Assembly (NCBI GenBank): GCA_030247725.1
Contig: JAOTRT010000002.1
Location: 434,001 to 498,000, forward strand
Length of the DNA: 64,000 nucleotides
Source of the DNA: Candidatus Nitricoxidireducens bremensis
GTDB lineage: Bacteria > Pseudomonadota > Gammaproteobacteria > Burkholderiales > Rhodocyclaceae
Direction of reading: 5' to 3'
In this document: piece by piece, positions 34,049-41,887 of the stretch
Position numbering within the stretch: position 1 is the first letter of the stretch
Layout: every line of letters starts with the position of its first letter
Translations under genes and position numbers: made by a program
Notes under the pieces: model-generated
What the model was told of the DNA's origin: nothing
Database searches by the model: none
What the model saw: only the letters and a program-made list of their open reading frames with translations

Positions 34049-35369
34049 TCGCCGCCAGGTCGTCCTCGGACAGGCTGCCGGCCGACGCCTTGAGCTTCAA
34101 CTGGGCGATCAGCGTGTCCAGGCGGGCCTTCGCCAGCTTCTGGCGGGTGTCGTAGAGCTGGCTCTGGGCGTTGAGCACATCGATGTTGATGCGCACGCCC
34201 ACTTCATAGCCCAGCTTGTTGGATTCCAGAGCGGACTTCGAGGACGTCAGGGCCGCCTCGTAGGCGCGCACCTGCGACAGGCCGGACGTGACGCCGAGAT
34301 AGGCCTGGCGCGCCTGCAGGGCCGCCGTGCGGCGGGCGTTCTCCAGGTCGGCGAGGGATTTTTCCCGCAGGGCCACGGCTTCCCTGTCCTTGGACACCGT
34401 CGCCCCCCCCGAGAAGATCGGAATCGACAGCTGGAGACCGATGCTGTTGGAACTGGTATCGCTGCCCGGCGTGCCCGCGTTGGCGAACACGTTATAGCCG
34501 GAGGTCTGGGAATTGCGCCCGCGGCTGGCGACGACATCCAGGGTCGGGTAATGCCCGGCCCGCTGCTTCTCGACTTCCTTCGTCGCCATCTCCAGACCCA
34601 GCTGGGCAGTCTGCACCGTCAGGTTGGCGGATTCGGCCGATTCCACCCACTTGTTGATGTCCGCCGGCTGGGGCGCGGCGATCACGGCACCGGACCTCAG
34701 GTTCTTGAGGCCCGCTTCCTCCTTGCCGATGATGGCCCGCAGGGTCTGGCGCTTCACCAGCAGGTCGTTCTCGGCCGCCAGCTCCTGGGCCTCGGCCAGG
34801 TCGTGGCGGGCCTGGGCTTCATGGGTATCGGTGATGGTGGCGGTGCCCACCTCGAAATTGCGTTTGGCGGATTCGAGTTGTTCGGCGATGGCCACCTTCT
34901 GGGCCTTCGTGGTCGCCAAGGCCTCCTGGGCCAGCAGCACGTCGAAATAGGCCTGGGCGACGCGGACCATCAGGTCCTGGCGGGCGATGCCGAACTGGGC
35001 CTCGGCCTGGGCCACGGAGATTTCGGCCTGGTTGTAACCGACCCAGTTCTGCCAGCGGAACAGGGGTTGGGACAGGCTCACCGACCAGGCATTGGTGTTG
35101 TACTTGTAGGCCGCATCCACCGCCGGATCGCTGCGCCGGTGATAGTCGTACTTGTTCCAGTTGGTGTTGGCCGAGAGGCCGACGGTAGGCAGCAGCCCAG
35201 CCCGTCCCTGGGGCAGCTTCTCGCGCCCGGCTTCCAGGCTCGCCCGCGCCGCGGCGAACTGGGCATCGTAGGCAACCGCATCGCGATATACGGAAACCAG
35301 ATCGGCGCCCCAGGCCGTGCCCGCGGCGAAACCTGCGGCCACCACCAACGAAAGTGCTTTCTTCTTCAT
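34029..35369 (-). CDS. tolC: TolC-family outer membrane efflux protein
   Basis: A 446-residue outer membrane channel. The start ATG at 35369 begins a clear signal peptide (MKKKALSLVVAAGFAAG, cleavage after AWG) and has GGAG about ten bases upstream. The mature protein is the usual two-repeat coiled-coil type: DAVAYDAQFAAARASLEAG, then SQPLFRWQNWVGYN, AQARHDLAEAQELA, LQLSIPIFSGGATVS and LGYEVGVRINIDVLNAQ. It forms the exit duct for RND pumps and type I secretion. The rhodanese and PCM-family genes precede it, a common order in this class, and it converges on waaA with a 20-nt overlap of coding ends. Confidence 0.93.
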   Translation of the reverse strand: MKKKALSLVVAAGFAAGTAWGADLVSVYRDAVAYDAQFAAARASLEAGREKLPQGRAGLLPTVGLSANTNWNKYDYHRRSDPAVDAAYKYNTNAWSVSLSQPLFRWQNWVGYNQAEISVAQAEAQFGIARQDLMVRVAQAYFDVLLAQEALATTKAQKVAIAEQLESAKRNFEVGTATITDTHEAQARHDLAEAQELAAENDLLVKRQTLRAIIGKEEAGLKNLRSGAVIAAPQPADINKWVESAESANLTVQTAQLGLEMATKEVEKQRAGHYPTLDVVASRGRNSQTSGYNVFANAGTPGSDTSSNSIGLQLSIPIFSGGATVSKDREAVALREKSLADLENARRTAALQARQAYLGVTSGLSQVRAYEAALTSSKSALESNKLGYEVGVRINIDVLNAQSQLYDTRQKLAKARLDTLIAQLKLKASAGSLSEDDLAAINALLE

Positions 35370-35382
35370 TCCCGGTCTCCGG

Positions 35383-35706
35383 TCAATAGGTGGGCGTCGT
35401 CGGATCGACTTGCTGCGCCCAGGCGGCCATGCCGCCGTAGAGGTTGTACACCTTGGTGAAACCCTGATGTTCGAGGAACATCGCCACCTGATAGCTGCGG
35501 GCGCCATGATGGCACACCACGACGACTTCCTCGTCCCGCGGCAGTTCCATGTAGCGCGCCGGCACCGAGCGCATGGGCATGGGCTTCGCGCCCGCGATGC
35601 GGCAGACGTCGAACTCCCAGGGTTCGCGGACATCCAGCAGCGCCGGCTTGTCGCGCGCCGCATCGTCTAGCCATTCCTTCAATTGCGTCGCCGTGATCTG
35701 CTGCAC
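35383..35706 (-). CDS. Rhodanese-domain protein
   Basis: A 107-residue single-domain rhodanese. LLDVREPWEFDVCRI is the conserved substrate-binding strand, and the active-site loop is VVVCHHGARSYQVA with the catalytic Cys. The C-terminal helix reads VYNLYGGMAAWAQQVDP. These proteins bind persulfide on the Cys and pass sulfur to acceptors; the actual partner is unknown. It sits 13 nt downstream of the PCM-family methyltransferase gene and 13 nt before tolC, so it is likely part of one transcript with both. Confidence 0.93.
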   Translation of the reverse strand: MQQITATQLKEWLDDAARDKPALLDVREPWEFDVCRIAGAKPMPMRSVPARYMELPRDEEVVVVCHHGARSYQVAMFLEHQGFTKVYNLYGGMAAWAQQVDPTTPTY

Positions 35707-35718
35707 CTGGCCGTTCCT

Positions 35719-36372
35719 TCAGAAAACAAAACCTTGCTTGGCGGACCCATTGCACAGCAAGGCCGCCTCGGTCTCGAACAATCCGACGCTACGAAAACCG
35801 TCCTCGGTCGCACGGGTGGTCACCTGGGCCGTCATCCGGGGCGCCGTGCCGACAATGGCGAACAGCCGGCCGCCGACCTTCAACTGGGCCAGCAACTCCT
35901 TGGGTACATCGCTTACGCCTCCGGACACCACGATGACATCGAAGGGCCCGTGGGCCGGCAAGCCGGTCATGCCGTCGCCGGTTTCGACACTGACATTCGC
36001 GATGTGCCGGCGTTCCAGGTTCTCCCGGGCCTTGGCGGCGAGCTCGGGGACGATCTCCACGCTCCAGACGTGATCCGCATGGGCCGCCAACAGGGCCGCC
36101 ATGTAGCCGGAGCCGGTGCCGACTTCCAGTACCTTCTCGTTCTTGCGGACCTTGAGGGCCTGCAGAATCTGGGCCTCCACTTTCGGCGTCAGCATGGCGG
36201 CGCCAAACCCCAGGGGCATCTGGATGTCCGCAAAGGCGAAGGCACGACGCTCCGCAGGGACGAACTCCTCCCGCTTGACGAGGGAAAGCAGGCCGAGCAC
36301 ATCCGCGTCCACTACCCGCCAGGGACGAATCTGCTGCTCCAGCATGTTGAATCGGGCTTTCTCGGGGTTCAT
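35719..36372 (-). CDS. Protein-L-isoaspartate O-methyltransferase family protein
   Basis: A 217-residue class I methyltransferase of the PCM type. The N-terminus has FNMLEQQIRPW and the family helix FVPAERRAFAFAD. The SAM loop is VLEVGTGSGYMAALLAAHAD with the acidic VWSVEIVPELA, and the later strand FDVIVVSGG is where PCM proteins have the Asp-Ala motif. True Pcm proteins have a more conserved SGLH-like loop, which is not obvious here, so it may be a PCM-like paralogue. The gene precedes the rhodanese and tolC. Confidence 0.85.
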   Translation of the reverse strand: MNPEKARFNMLEQQIRPWRVVDADVLGLLSLVKREEFVPAERRAFAFADIQMPLGFGAAMLTPKVEAQILQALKVRKNEKVLEVGTGSGYMAALLAAHADHVWSVEIVPELAAKARENLERRHIANVSVETGDGMTGLPAHGPFDVIVVSGGVSDVPKELLAQLKVGGRLFAIVGTAPRMTAQVTTRATEDGFRSVGLFETEAALLCNGSAKQGFVF

Positions 36373-36434
36373 CGCAACTCCGCAAACATATTAGCACGCT
36401 CTAATATACCAAGCATCGGCGTGGGCCGAGGATT

Positions 36435-39400
36435 TTACTCTTCCTCCACCTTGTACCAGGCCGCATAGAGAGCCGGCAGAAACAGGCAGGTGAGGACGGT
36501 GGCAAAGACCAGTCCGCCCATGATGGCCACCGCCATGGGGCCCCAGAACACCTGGCGCGTCAGGGGCATCATCGCCAGGATGGCCGCCGCCGCCGTCAGG
36601 ACGATGGGACGGAAGCGGCGCACGGTGGAACCGACGATGGCTTCCCAGGTGCTCTTGCCCGCCTTCTCGTCCTGCTCGATCTGGTCCACGAGGATCACCG
36701 AGTTACGCAGGATCATGCCCATCAGGGCGATGACCCCCAGGTTGGCGACGAAGCCGAAGGGCGCCTGGAACACCAGCAGCGCAACGGTCACGCCGATGAG
36801 TCCCAGGGGAGCGGTCAGCAGCACCATGAAGGTCCGGCTGAGGCTTTGCAACTGCATCATCAGCAGGGTGACCACGGCCACCACCATGAGCGGCATGGCG
36901 GCCTTGATGGACTCCTCCCCCTTCGCGGATTCCTCGACGCTGCCGCCGGTCTCGATGCGGAAGCCGGCCGGCAGCCTGGCCCGGATGGGCTCCAGCAGCG
37001 GCAGCAGGTCCGCCGTCACCGCCGCCGGCTGGCGGCTGCCGCGCAGATCGGAACGCACGGTGATGGTCGGCAGACGGTCGCGGCGCCAGACGATGCCTTC
37101 CTCCAGCACGGGCTTCAGGCGGGCCACCTGGGCCAGGGGAATGTGGCGGCCGTTGGCGGCCACCACGTCCAGGTCGGGCAGACGGTCGAGGGAGTCCCGG
37201 TCGGCGCCGGCCGCGCGCCAGACCACGTCGATCAGCTGGTCCCCTTCCCGGTACTGGGTGATGGCGGCGCCTACGAGCCAGCCCTGCAGGGCCTGGGCCA
37301 CATCCTGGCTGGACACCCCCAGCAGGCGTGCCCGGTCCTGGTCGATCTCGACCTTCACGCTCTTGATCTTCTCGTTCCAGTCGAACTGCACGTCCTGGAT
37401 GCTGGGATGACCGCGCATGACCGCAGCCACCTCGGCGGCCACGGTACGCAATGCCTCGATGTCCTCGCCCATGACGCGGAACTGGACGGGGAAGCCCACC
37501 GGCGGCCCGTTTTCCAGCCGCAGCACCCGGGCTCGCAGATGGGCGAAGCCGCTATCGGGGGCGGCGAAGCGCTCTTCGAGGCGGCGCTTGAGGTCCTCCC
37601 GCTGCTCCAGGCCGCGGGTCACGATCACCAACTGGGCGAAGTTGTCGGAAAACAACTGCTGGTCCAGGGAGAGGAAGAAACGCGGCGCGCCGTTGCCGAC
37701 ATAGGTGGCGAAGCTCTCCACCGCAGCGTCGTCCTTCAGCATCCCCTCGACCTTGCGGGCATCCGCATCGGTGGCCTTGAGGGAGGCGCCCTGGGGCAGC
37801 CAGAGTTCGATCAGCAGCTCGGGACGGCTGGCGGCGGGAAAGAACTGCTTCTGCACGCCGAACTTGAAGGCGACCATGGAGAGGGCGAACACCCCCACGG
37901 TGGCGGCGATCACCAGCCAGCGATGACGCAGGCACCACACCAGCAGGTCGCGGAAGCGCCGATAGAAAGGGGTGTCGTAGATGTCGCCATGATGGTCGGC
38001 GCCATACTTCTGCAGCTTGGCGGCATCCAGCAGCCGGTAGCCGAGGTAGGGCGTGAACACCACCGCCACCAGCCACGACACCAGCAGGGCGATGGTGACC
38101 ACGGCGAAGATGGAGAAGGTGTACTCGCCGGCCGCCGACTTGGCGAAGCCCACGGGCGTGAAACCGGCCGCCGTGATGAGGGTGCCGGTCAGCATCGGGA
38201 AGGCTGTCGACGTGTAGGCGAAGGTGGCCGCCTTGACGCGGTCGAAGCCCTGCTCCATTTTCACCACCATCATCTCGACGGCGATGATGGCGTCGTCCAC
38301 CAGCAGGCCGATGGCGATCACCAGGGCGCCCAGGGAGATGCGGTGCAGGTCGATACCGAAGATGCGCATGGACAGGAAGGTGATCGCCAGCACCAGGGGA
38401 ATCGAGAGGGCGACCACGGTCCCCGTGCGCAAGCCCAGGCTGAGGAAGGAAACGGCCAGCACGATGGCCATGGCCTCGGCCAGGGAATTGACGAACAGGC
38501 TGATGGAATTCTTGACGATGGCGGGCTGGTCGGCCACCACATGGACCTCCAATCCGGCCGGCAGGTCGGCCTTCAGCTGATCCAACCGGGCGCGCAGGTT
38601 GCTGCCCAGCCGGATGACATCGCCGCGCCGCGCCATGGACACGGCAATGCCGATGGCCTCGCGACCGGCGACGCGCATCCGCGGGCTGGGCGGCTCGGCG
38701 AGGCCGCGCCGGACCTGGGCGATGTCGCCGAGGCGGAAGTGCCGTCCCGCCACCGCCACGTCGGCATCGCGAATCCGCTCGACGGCATCGAAGGGACCGG
38801 TCACCCGCAGACGGACGCGATCGCTCTCGGTCTCCACAAAGCCGGCCGGCGCCACCAGGTTCTGCCGCTGCAAGGCGTCGAACAACTGGCCGGGGGTAAG
38901 CCCCAGGGCCGCCAGGCGGGACGGCACCGTTTCCACGTAGATCTTCTCTTCCTGGACGCCGATCAGCTCCACCTTCTTGACGTCGGGCACGCGGTAGAGC
39001 TCGCGAGCGATGCGGTCGGCCTCGCGGCGCAACTCGGCCAGGCCGAAGCCGTCCCCCGTCAGGGCGAAGATGGAAACGGAGACATCGCCGAACTCGTCGT
39101 TGGGGAAGGGACCTTGAACGCCGGCCGGCAGGGTATGGCGGATGTCGTCGAGCTTCTTGCGGGCCTGGCGCCAGACTTCGGGAACCTCGGCCTTCGGCGC
39201 GTAATCCTTGAGGATCAGGAACACCAGGGATTCCCCCGGCTTGGAGGCAGAGCGGATGACGTCCACCCAGGGCGTCTCCTGGAGCTTCTTCTCGATGCGG
39301 TCCGTCAGCTCCTGCTCAACCTCCCGCGCCGTGGCGCCGGGCCAGAGGGTACGTACCACCATGACCTTGAAGGTGAAATCCGGGTCTTCGGCGCGCCCCA

Positions 39401-39503
39401 GGTTCAGGTAGGACAGGATGCCGCCCACCATGAGCACCACCATGAGGTACACCACCATGGACGGATGTTCCAGGGCCCAGGCGGAGAGGTTCGGCGTCTT
39501 CAT
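36435..39503 (-). CDS. RND efflux transporter, inner-membrane permease
   Basis: A 1022-residue RND transporter. The ATG at 39503 is in a 4-nt overlap with the membrane fusion protein stop. The N-terminal helix is YLMVVLMVGGILSYLNLGR, followed by the periplasmic porter region and the conserved proton-relay segment LGALVIAIGLLVDDAIIAVE with its Asp pair; the second half has FMVLLTAPLGLIGVTVALL and LGVIALMGMILRNSVILVDQ. It probably extrudes organic compounds, driven by protons and joined to an outer-membrane TolC. It belongs to the AcrB/CusA-like subgroup lacking hydrophobe-specific hints, so the substrate is unknown. Confidence 0.94.
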   Translation of the reverse strand: MKTPNLSAWALEHPSMVVYLMVVLMVGGILSYLNLGRAEDPDFTFKVMVVRTLWPGATAREVEQELTDRIEKKLQETPWVDVIRSASKPGESLVFLILKDYAPKAEVPEVWRQARKKLDDIRHTLPAGVQGPFPNDEFGDVSVSIFALTGDGFGLAELRREADRIARELYRVPDVKKVELIGVQEEKIYVETVPSRLAALGLTPGQLFDALQRQNLVAPAGFVETESDRVRLRVTGPFDAVERIRDADVAVAGRHFRLGDIAQVRRGLAEPPSPRMRVAGREAIGIAVSMARRGDVIRLGSNLRARLDQLKADLPAGLEVHVVADQPAIVKNSISLFVNSLAEAMAIVLAVSFLSLGLRTGTVVALSIPLVLAITFLSMRIFGIDLHRISLGALVIAIGLLVDDAIIAVEMMVVKMEQGFDRVKAATFAYTSTAFPMLTGTLITAAGFTPVGFAKSAAGEYTFSIFAVVTIALLVSWLVAVVFTPYLGYRLLDAAKLQKYGADHHGDIYDTPFYRRFRDLLVWCLRHRWLVIAATVGVFALSMVAFKFGVQKQFFPAASRPELLIELWLPQGASLKATDADARKVEGMLKDDAAVESFATYVGNGAPRFFLSLDQQLFSDNFAQLVIVTRGLEQREDLKRRLEERFAAPDSGFAHLRARVLRLENGPPVGFPVQFRVMGEDIEALRTVAAEVAAVMRGHPSIQDVQFDWNEKIKSVKVEIDQDRARLLGVSSQDVAQALQGWLVGAAITQYREGDQLIDVVWRAAGADRDSLDRLPDLDVVAANGRHIPLAQVARLKPVLEEGIVWRRDRLPTITVRSDLRGSRQPAAVTADLLPLLEPIRARLPAGFRIETGGSVEESAKGEESIKAAMPLMVVAVVTLLMMQLQSLSRTFMVLLTAPLGLIGVTVALLVFQAPFGFVANLGVIALMGMILRNSVILVDQIEQDEKAGKSTWEAIVGSTVRRFRPIVLTAAAAILAMMPLTRQVFWGPMAVAIMGGLVFATVLTCLFLPALYAAWYKVEEE

Positions 39504-40510
39504 GGCTGGGGGCGGACCTTCTGCCCGGCCGTCAGCTTGTGCACGCCGGCGGCCACCACCCGGTCGCCCGGGGCGACGCCCTCGGACACGACGGCGCCGC
39601 CGTCGCCGTAGCTGGCAACCACCACCGGCCGCAGCGCGAGCGTATCGTCGGCACCGACGATCCACACCGCATGACCCTGGCCCTGCTGGAAGATCGCCGC
39701 CAGCGGCAGTTGGAGACCCGCCGCGCCCGCCGTCCCGAATTCCACCCCGGCCGTCATGCCCAGGACCAGGCCGGCGGTATCGCCGGGCACGGCAACCCTC
39801 ACCGGATAGGTCCGCGTCGCCGCGTCGGCGGCCGGCGAGACTTCCCGCACCCGGCCCGCAAAACGCTTGCCGCTGGCCCAGAGCGTCACCTCCGCGGGCG
39901 CGCCGGGATGCAGGTCAGCGATACGGCTTTCCGGCACGGAAATGGCAACCTCCAGGGCGCCGGCCTCGGCGAGCCGGAAGATGCCCTGCCCCGCCGCGAC
40001 CACCTGGCCGGGTTCGGCGAGCACCTGGGCGATGACGCCGGCCTTGTCCGCCCTCAGCACCGCATAGGCCTGCTGGTTGCGGGCCAGGGCGGCCTGGGAT
40101 GCGGCGGCCTGGAAGGCGGTTTCCTTGGCGTCCAGGGCCGCCTGGGCGACAAAGTTCCGGCTGCGCAGGTCCCGGTAGCGCCGCGCATCGGCTTCGGCCA
40201 GCACCCGCTGGGCTTCGGCCTGGTGGGCCTGGAGGGCCATGTCGGCAGGGTCTATGCGAGCCAGGACCTGGCCCGGCACGACGACGGCGCCCACATCCAC
40301 CAGGCGCTCGACGATCTTGCCGCCGACCCGGAAGCCCAGGGTGGTCTCGCGCCGGGCGCGCACCTCGCCGCTGTAGGCATTGCGCCCCCCGGCGGGCGTC
40401 TGCCCGGCGGTGAGCACCTTGACCACCGGGGGGACGACGGGAGGCGGCGGCGGCTCGCTGCAGGCCGCAACGGCAATGGCGAGCGCGAGAATCGCGTGAC
40501 GGGAGTTCAT
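39500..40510 (-). CDS. RND efflux membrane fusion (adaptor) lipoprotein
   Basis: A 336-residue HlyD/AcrA-type adaptor. The start at 40510 shares 4 nt with the tetR-type stop (ATGA). Residues 1-20 form a lipoprotein signal (AIAVAACSEP, lipobox VAAC, Cys at 17). Then come the barrel-sandwich hybrid around TTLGFRVGGKIVERLVDVGA and VVPGQVLARIDPAD, a coiled-coil hairpin (about residues 85-165), and beta-barrel and membrane-proximal parts (LPLAAIFQQGQGHAVWIV). It links the RND pump to the TolC duct. Order tetR - adaptor - pump on one transcript. Confidence 0.93.
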   Translation of the reverse strand: MNSRHAILALAIAVAACSEPPPPPVVPPVVKVLTAGQTPAGGRNAYSGEVRARRETTLGFRVGGKIVERLVDVGAVVVPGQVLARIDPADMALQAHQAEAQRVLAEADARRYRDLRSRNFVAQAALDAKETAFQAAASQAALARNQQAYAVLRADKAGVIAQVLAEPGQVVAAGQGIFRLAEAGALEVAISVPESRIADLHPGAPAEVTLWASGKRFAGRVREVSPAADAATRTYPVRVAVPGDTAGLVLGMTAGVEFGTAGAAGLQLPLAAIFQQGQGHAVWIVGADDTLALRPVVVASYGDGGAVVSEGVAPGDRVVAAGVHKLTAGQKVRPQP

Positions 40511-41151
40511 GGCGTGGCATCCTTTGCGGCGTCGGAATTGGCGAGCCCGTGGGTAAGCAGATTCACGGCTTCGCCGAGGTAGCGCTCCGGAGAGGGCAGG
40601 TCGTGCATGAAGGTCTTGAAGGCCCGCTGCCAGAGAATGTAGGAGAACATCGGGCCGAAGACGACGCGGGCGGCGAGTTCCGGCTCCACCGGGCGGAACT
40701 CGCCCCGCCGGATGCCCAGCTCGATGATGCGGGCCATGGCCCGCTTCGCCCGCAGCATGATGGACTCGTAGAACCACCCGGCCATTTCGGGAAAATTGCC
40801 GGCCTCCGCCACCAGCAGCTTCGGCAGGCCGCCGATGGTATTGGTGCCGATCATCTGCCACCAGCCCATGACGAAGCAGCGCAAGAGCTCCGCCGCCGGC
40901 CGTTCCGACTCGTCGGCCAGGGCCTCCGCGGCCTCCAGGGCCGGCATCATTGCCGTCTCGACGGCGGACTTGAACAGGGCTTCCTTGTTCTCGAAGTAGA
41001 GATAGACCGTACCTTTGGAGACGCCGGCGCGCGCGGCCACGTCCTCCAGGCGAGTGGCGGCAAAGCCTCGTTCAACGAAGAGTTCCAGGGCCGCCGCGGC
41101 AAGTTCGCCGGGGCGGGCTTCCTTGCGGCGCCGGGGGATGACAGTATTCAT
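40507..41151 (-). CDS. TetR-family repressor of the RND pump
   Basis: A 214-residue TetR/AcrR protein. The N-terminal helix-turn-helix is clear: AAALELFVERGFAATRLED, VAARAGVSKGTVYLYFENKE and ALFKSAVE. The C-terminal ligand-binding domain is all-helical and of unknown specificity. It is the first gene of the tetR-adaptor-RND operon and overlaps the adaptor by 4 nt. A 14-bp perfect palindrome and a promoter lie directly upstream, which points to autoregulation and control of the pump in one unit. No Shine-Dalgarno motif is visible before its ATG. Confidence 0.92.
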   Translation of the reverse strand: MNTVIPRRRKEARPGELAAAALELFVERGFAATRLEDVAARAGVSKGTVYLYFENKEALFKSAVETAMMPALEAAEALADESERPAAELLRCFVMGWWQMIGTNTIGGLPKLLVAEAGNFPEMAGWFYESIMLRAKRAMARIIELGIRRGEFRPVEPELAARVVFGPMFSYILWQRAFKTFMHDLPSPERYLGEAVNLLTHGLANSDAAKDATP

Positions 41152-41166
41152 GGGGATAAATTAATG

Positions 41167-41180
41167 ACTGACCGGTCAGT
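41167..41180. promoter_or_regulatory. TetR operator, 14-bp perfect palindrome
   Basis: The sequence ACTGACCGGTCAGT is a perfect palindrome and has the form usual for TetR/AcrR operators. It is 16 nt before the repressor ATG and directly after the -10 element, so bound repressor would cover the transcription start. Flanking A/T runs on both sides extend partial symmetry. Confidence 0.85.
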
Positions 41181-41182
41181 AA

Positions 41183-41210
41183 TTTATCCTGCCACCCGGT
41201 TGGTCGTCAA
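41183..41210 (-). promoter_or_regulatory. Promoter of the tetR-adaptor-RND operon
   Basis: A -35 box TTGACG (41210-41205) and a -10-like box GATAAA (41188-41183) are 16 nt apart on the minus strand. The operator palindrome begins three bases downstream of the -10. The combination makes a credible repressible promoter; the -10 match is only fair. Confidence 0.55.
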
Positions 41211-41342
41211 CCCGGCAAACACAATCGGGCTGGTCGGTGTTGTTCCCATCCGACCGACAACGACGCAGGGCGCCCAAAGCAGGACGGCGCGGGGGCACGC
41301 GGCCTACTGAAATAGGCTCTAAGAGCCTGTTTCGGCAGGCCG

Positions 41343-41756
41343 TCAGGCCGGCAACCGGATGCGCAGCCCCGCCGCCAACAATACCGGCACGCCATCCCCA
41401 TCCAGCTCCAGGGCCCTGTCGGGCCCCGTATTGGTCGGCAGACCCCGGCGCTCCAGGAGGGCGAAGCTGCGGGCGTCGTAGCGATAGACGGCGTCGTCGC
41501 CCAGCACCCAGAGTTCGCCGCGGCCGGCGTCCAGCTTCATGTCGGCGACGGAACGGCGGCCGGGAACGGACAGGCTTGCCCGCGGCACGGGCCCGTTGCG
41601 CAAGTCGAAGACGCGGACGAAACCGTTGCGGCCATCCGCCAGGAACAGCAGCTGCTGCTCCTGCCAGGCGACCTCCCGCTGGCCGCGGGAGTCCGCCCCG
41701 CGGCAGCCGGCCACTAAAGCCAGAACCGTCGTGACCCACAAAAGCATGCGCACCAT
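41343..41756 (-). CDS. Small lipoprotein of unknown function
   Basis: A 137-residue protein. The ATG at 41756 has GGAGAAGG just upstream; a frame from 41789 is less likely. The N-terminus MVRMLLWVTTVLALVAGC is a lipoprotein signal with lipobox VAGC. The rest reads like two or three beta-propeller-type blades (QQLLFLADGRNGFVRVFD, GELWVLGDDAVYRYDARSF) but is too short for a full propeller. It is divergent from the MocR-type regulator across 131 nt. I cannot name a function. Confidence 0.75.
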   Translation of the reverse strand: MVRMLLWVTTVLALVAGCRGADSRGQREVAWQEQQLLFLADGRNGFVRVFDLRNGPVPRASLSVPGRRSVADMKLDAGRGELWVLGDDAVYRYDARSFALLERRGLPTNTGPDRALELDGDGVPVLLAAGLRIRLPA

Positions 41757-41816
41757 GACCTTCTCCCATGCTTGATCTTGGCCTGACAATAACGGACACT
41801 ATGAGGACACCATAGA

Positions 41817-41822
41817 TACAAT
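41817..41822 (+). promoter_or_regulatory. Possible -10 element of the MocR-type gene
   Basis: TACAAT with a CGGACA hexamer 18 nt upstream (41793-41798) gives a fair sigma70-type promoter facing the regulator gene. The inverted repeat at 41845-41866 lies just downstream of it. Confidence 0.4.
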
Positions 41823-41844
41823 CCACCAGCCGAAACTGACTGCC

Positions 41845-41866
41845 GTACCGGTCATTCCACCGGTAC
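41845..41866. promoter_or_regulatory. Inverted repeat, likely MocR-type operator
   Basis: Two exact 8-bp arms, GTACCGGT and ACCGGTAC, are separated by 6 nt and lie 21 nt before the ATG of the GntR/aminotransferase regulator. The place, downstream of a possible promoter, suits autoregulation. Confidence 0.65.
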
Positions 41867-41887
41867 AGGCCTTGCGGGAGACTCGCC

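Noticed and set aside
36846..39611. Plus-strand frame of 921 codons opposite the RND pump
   Set aside because: His/Gln/Gly/Ala-rich shadow of a clear RND transporter.
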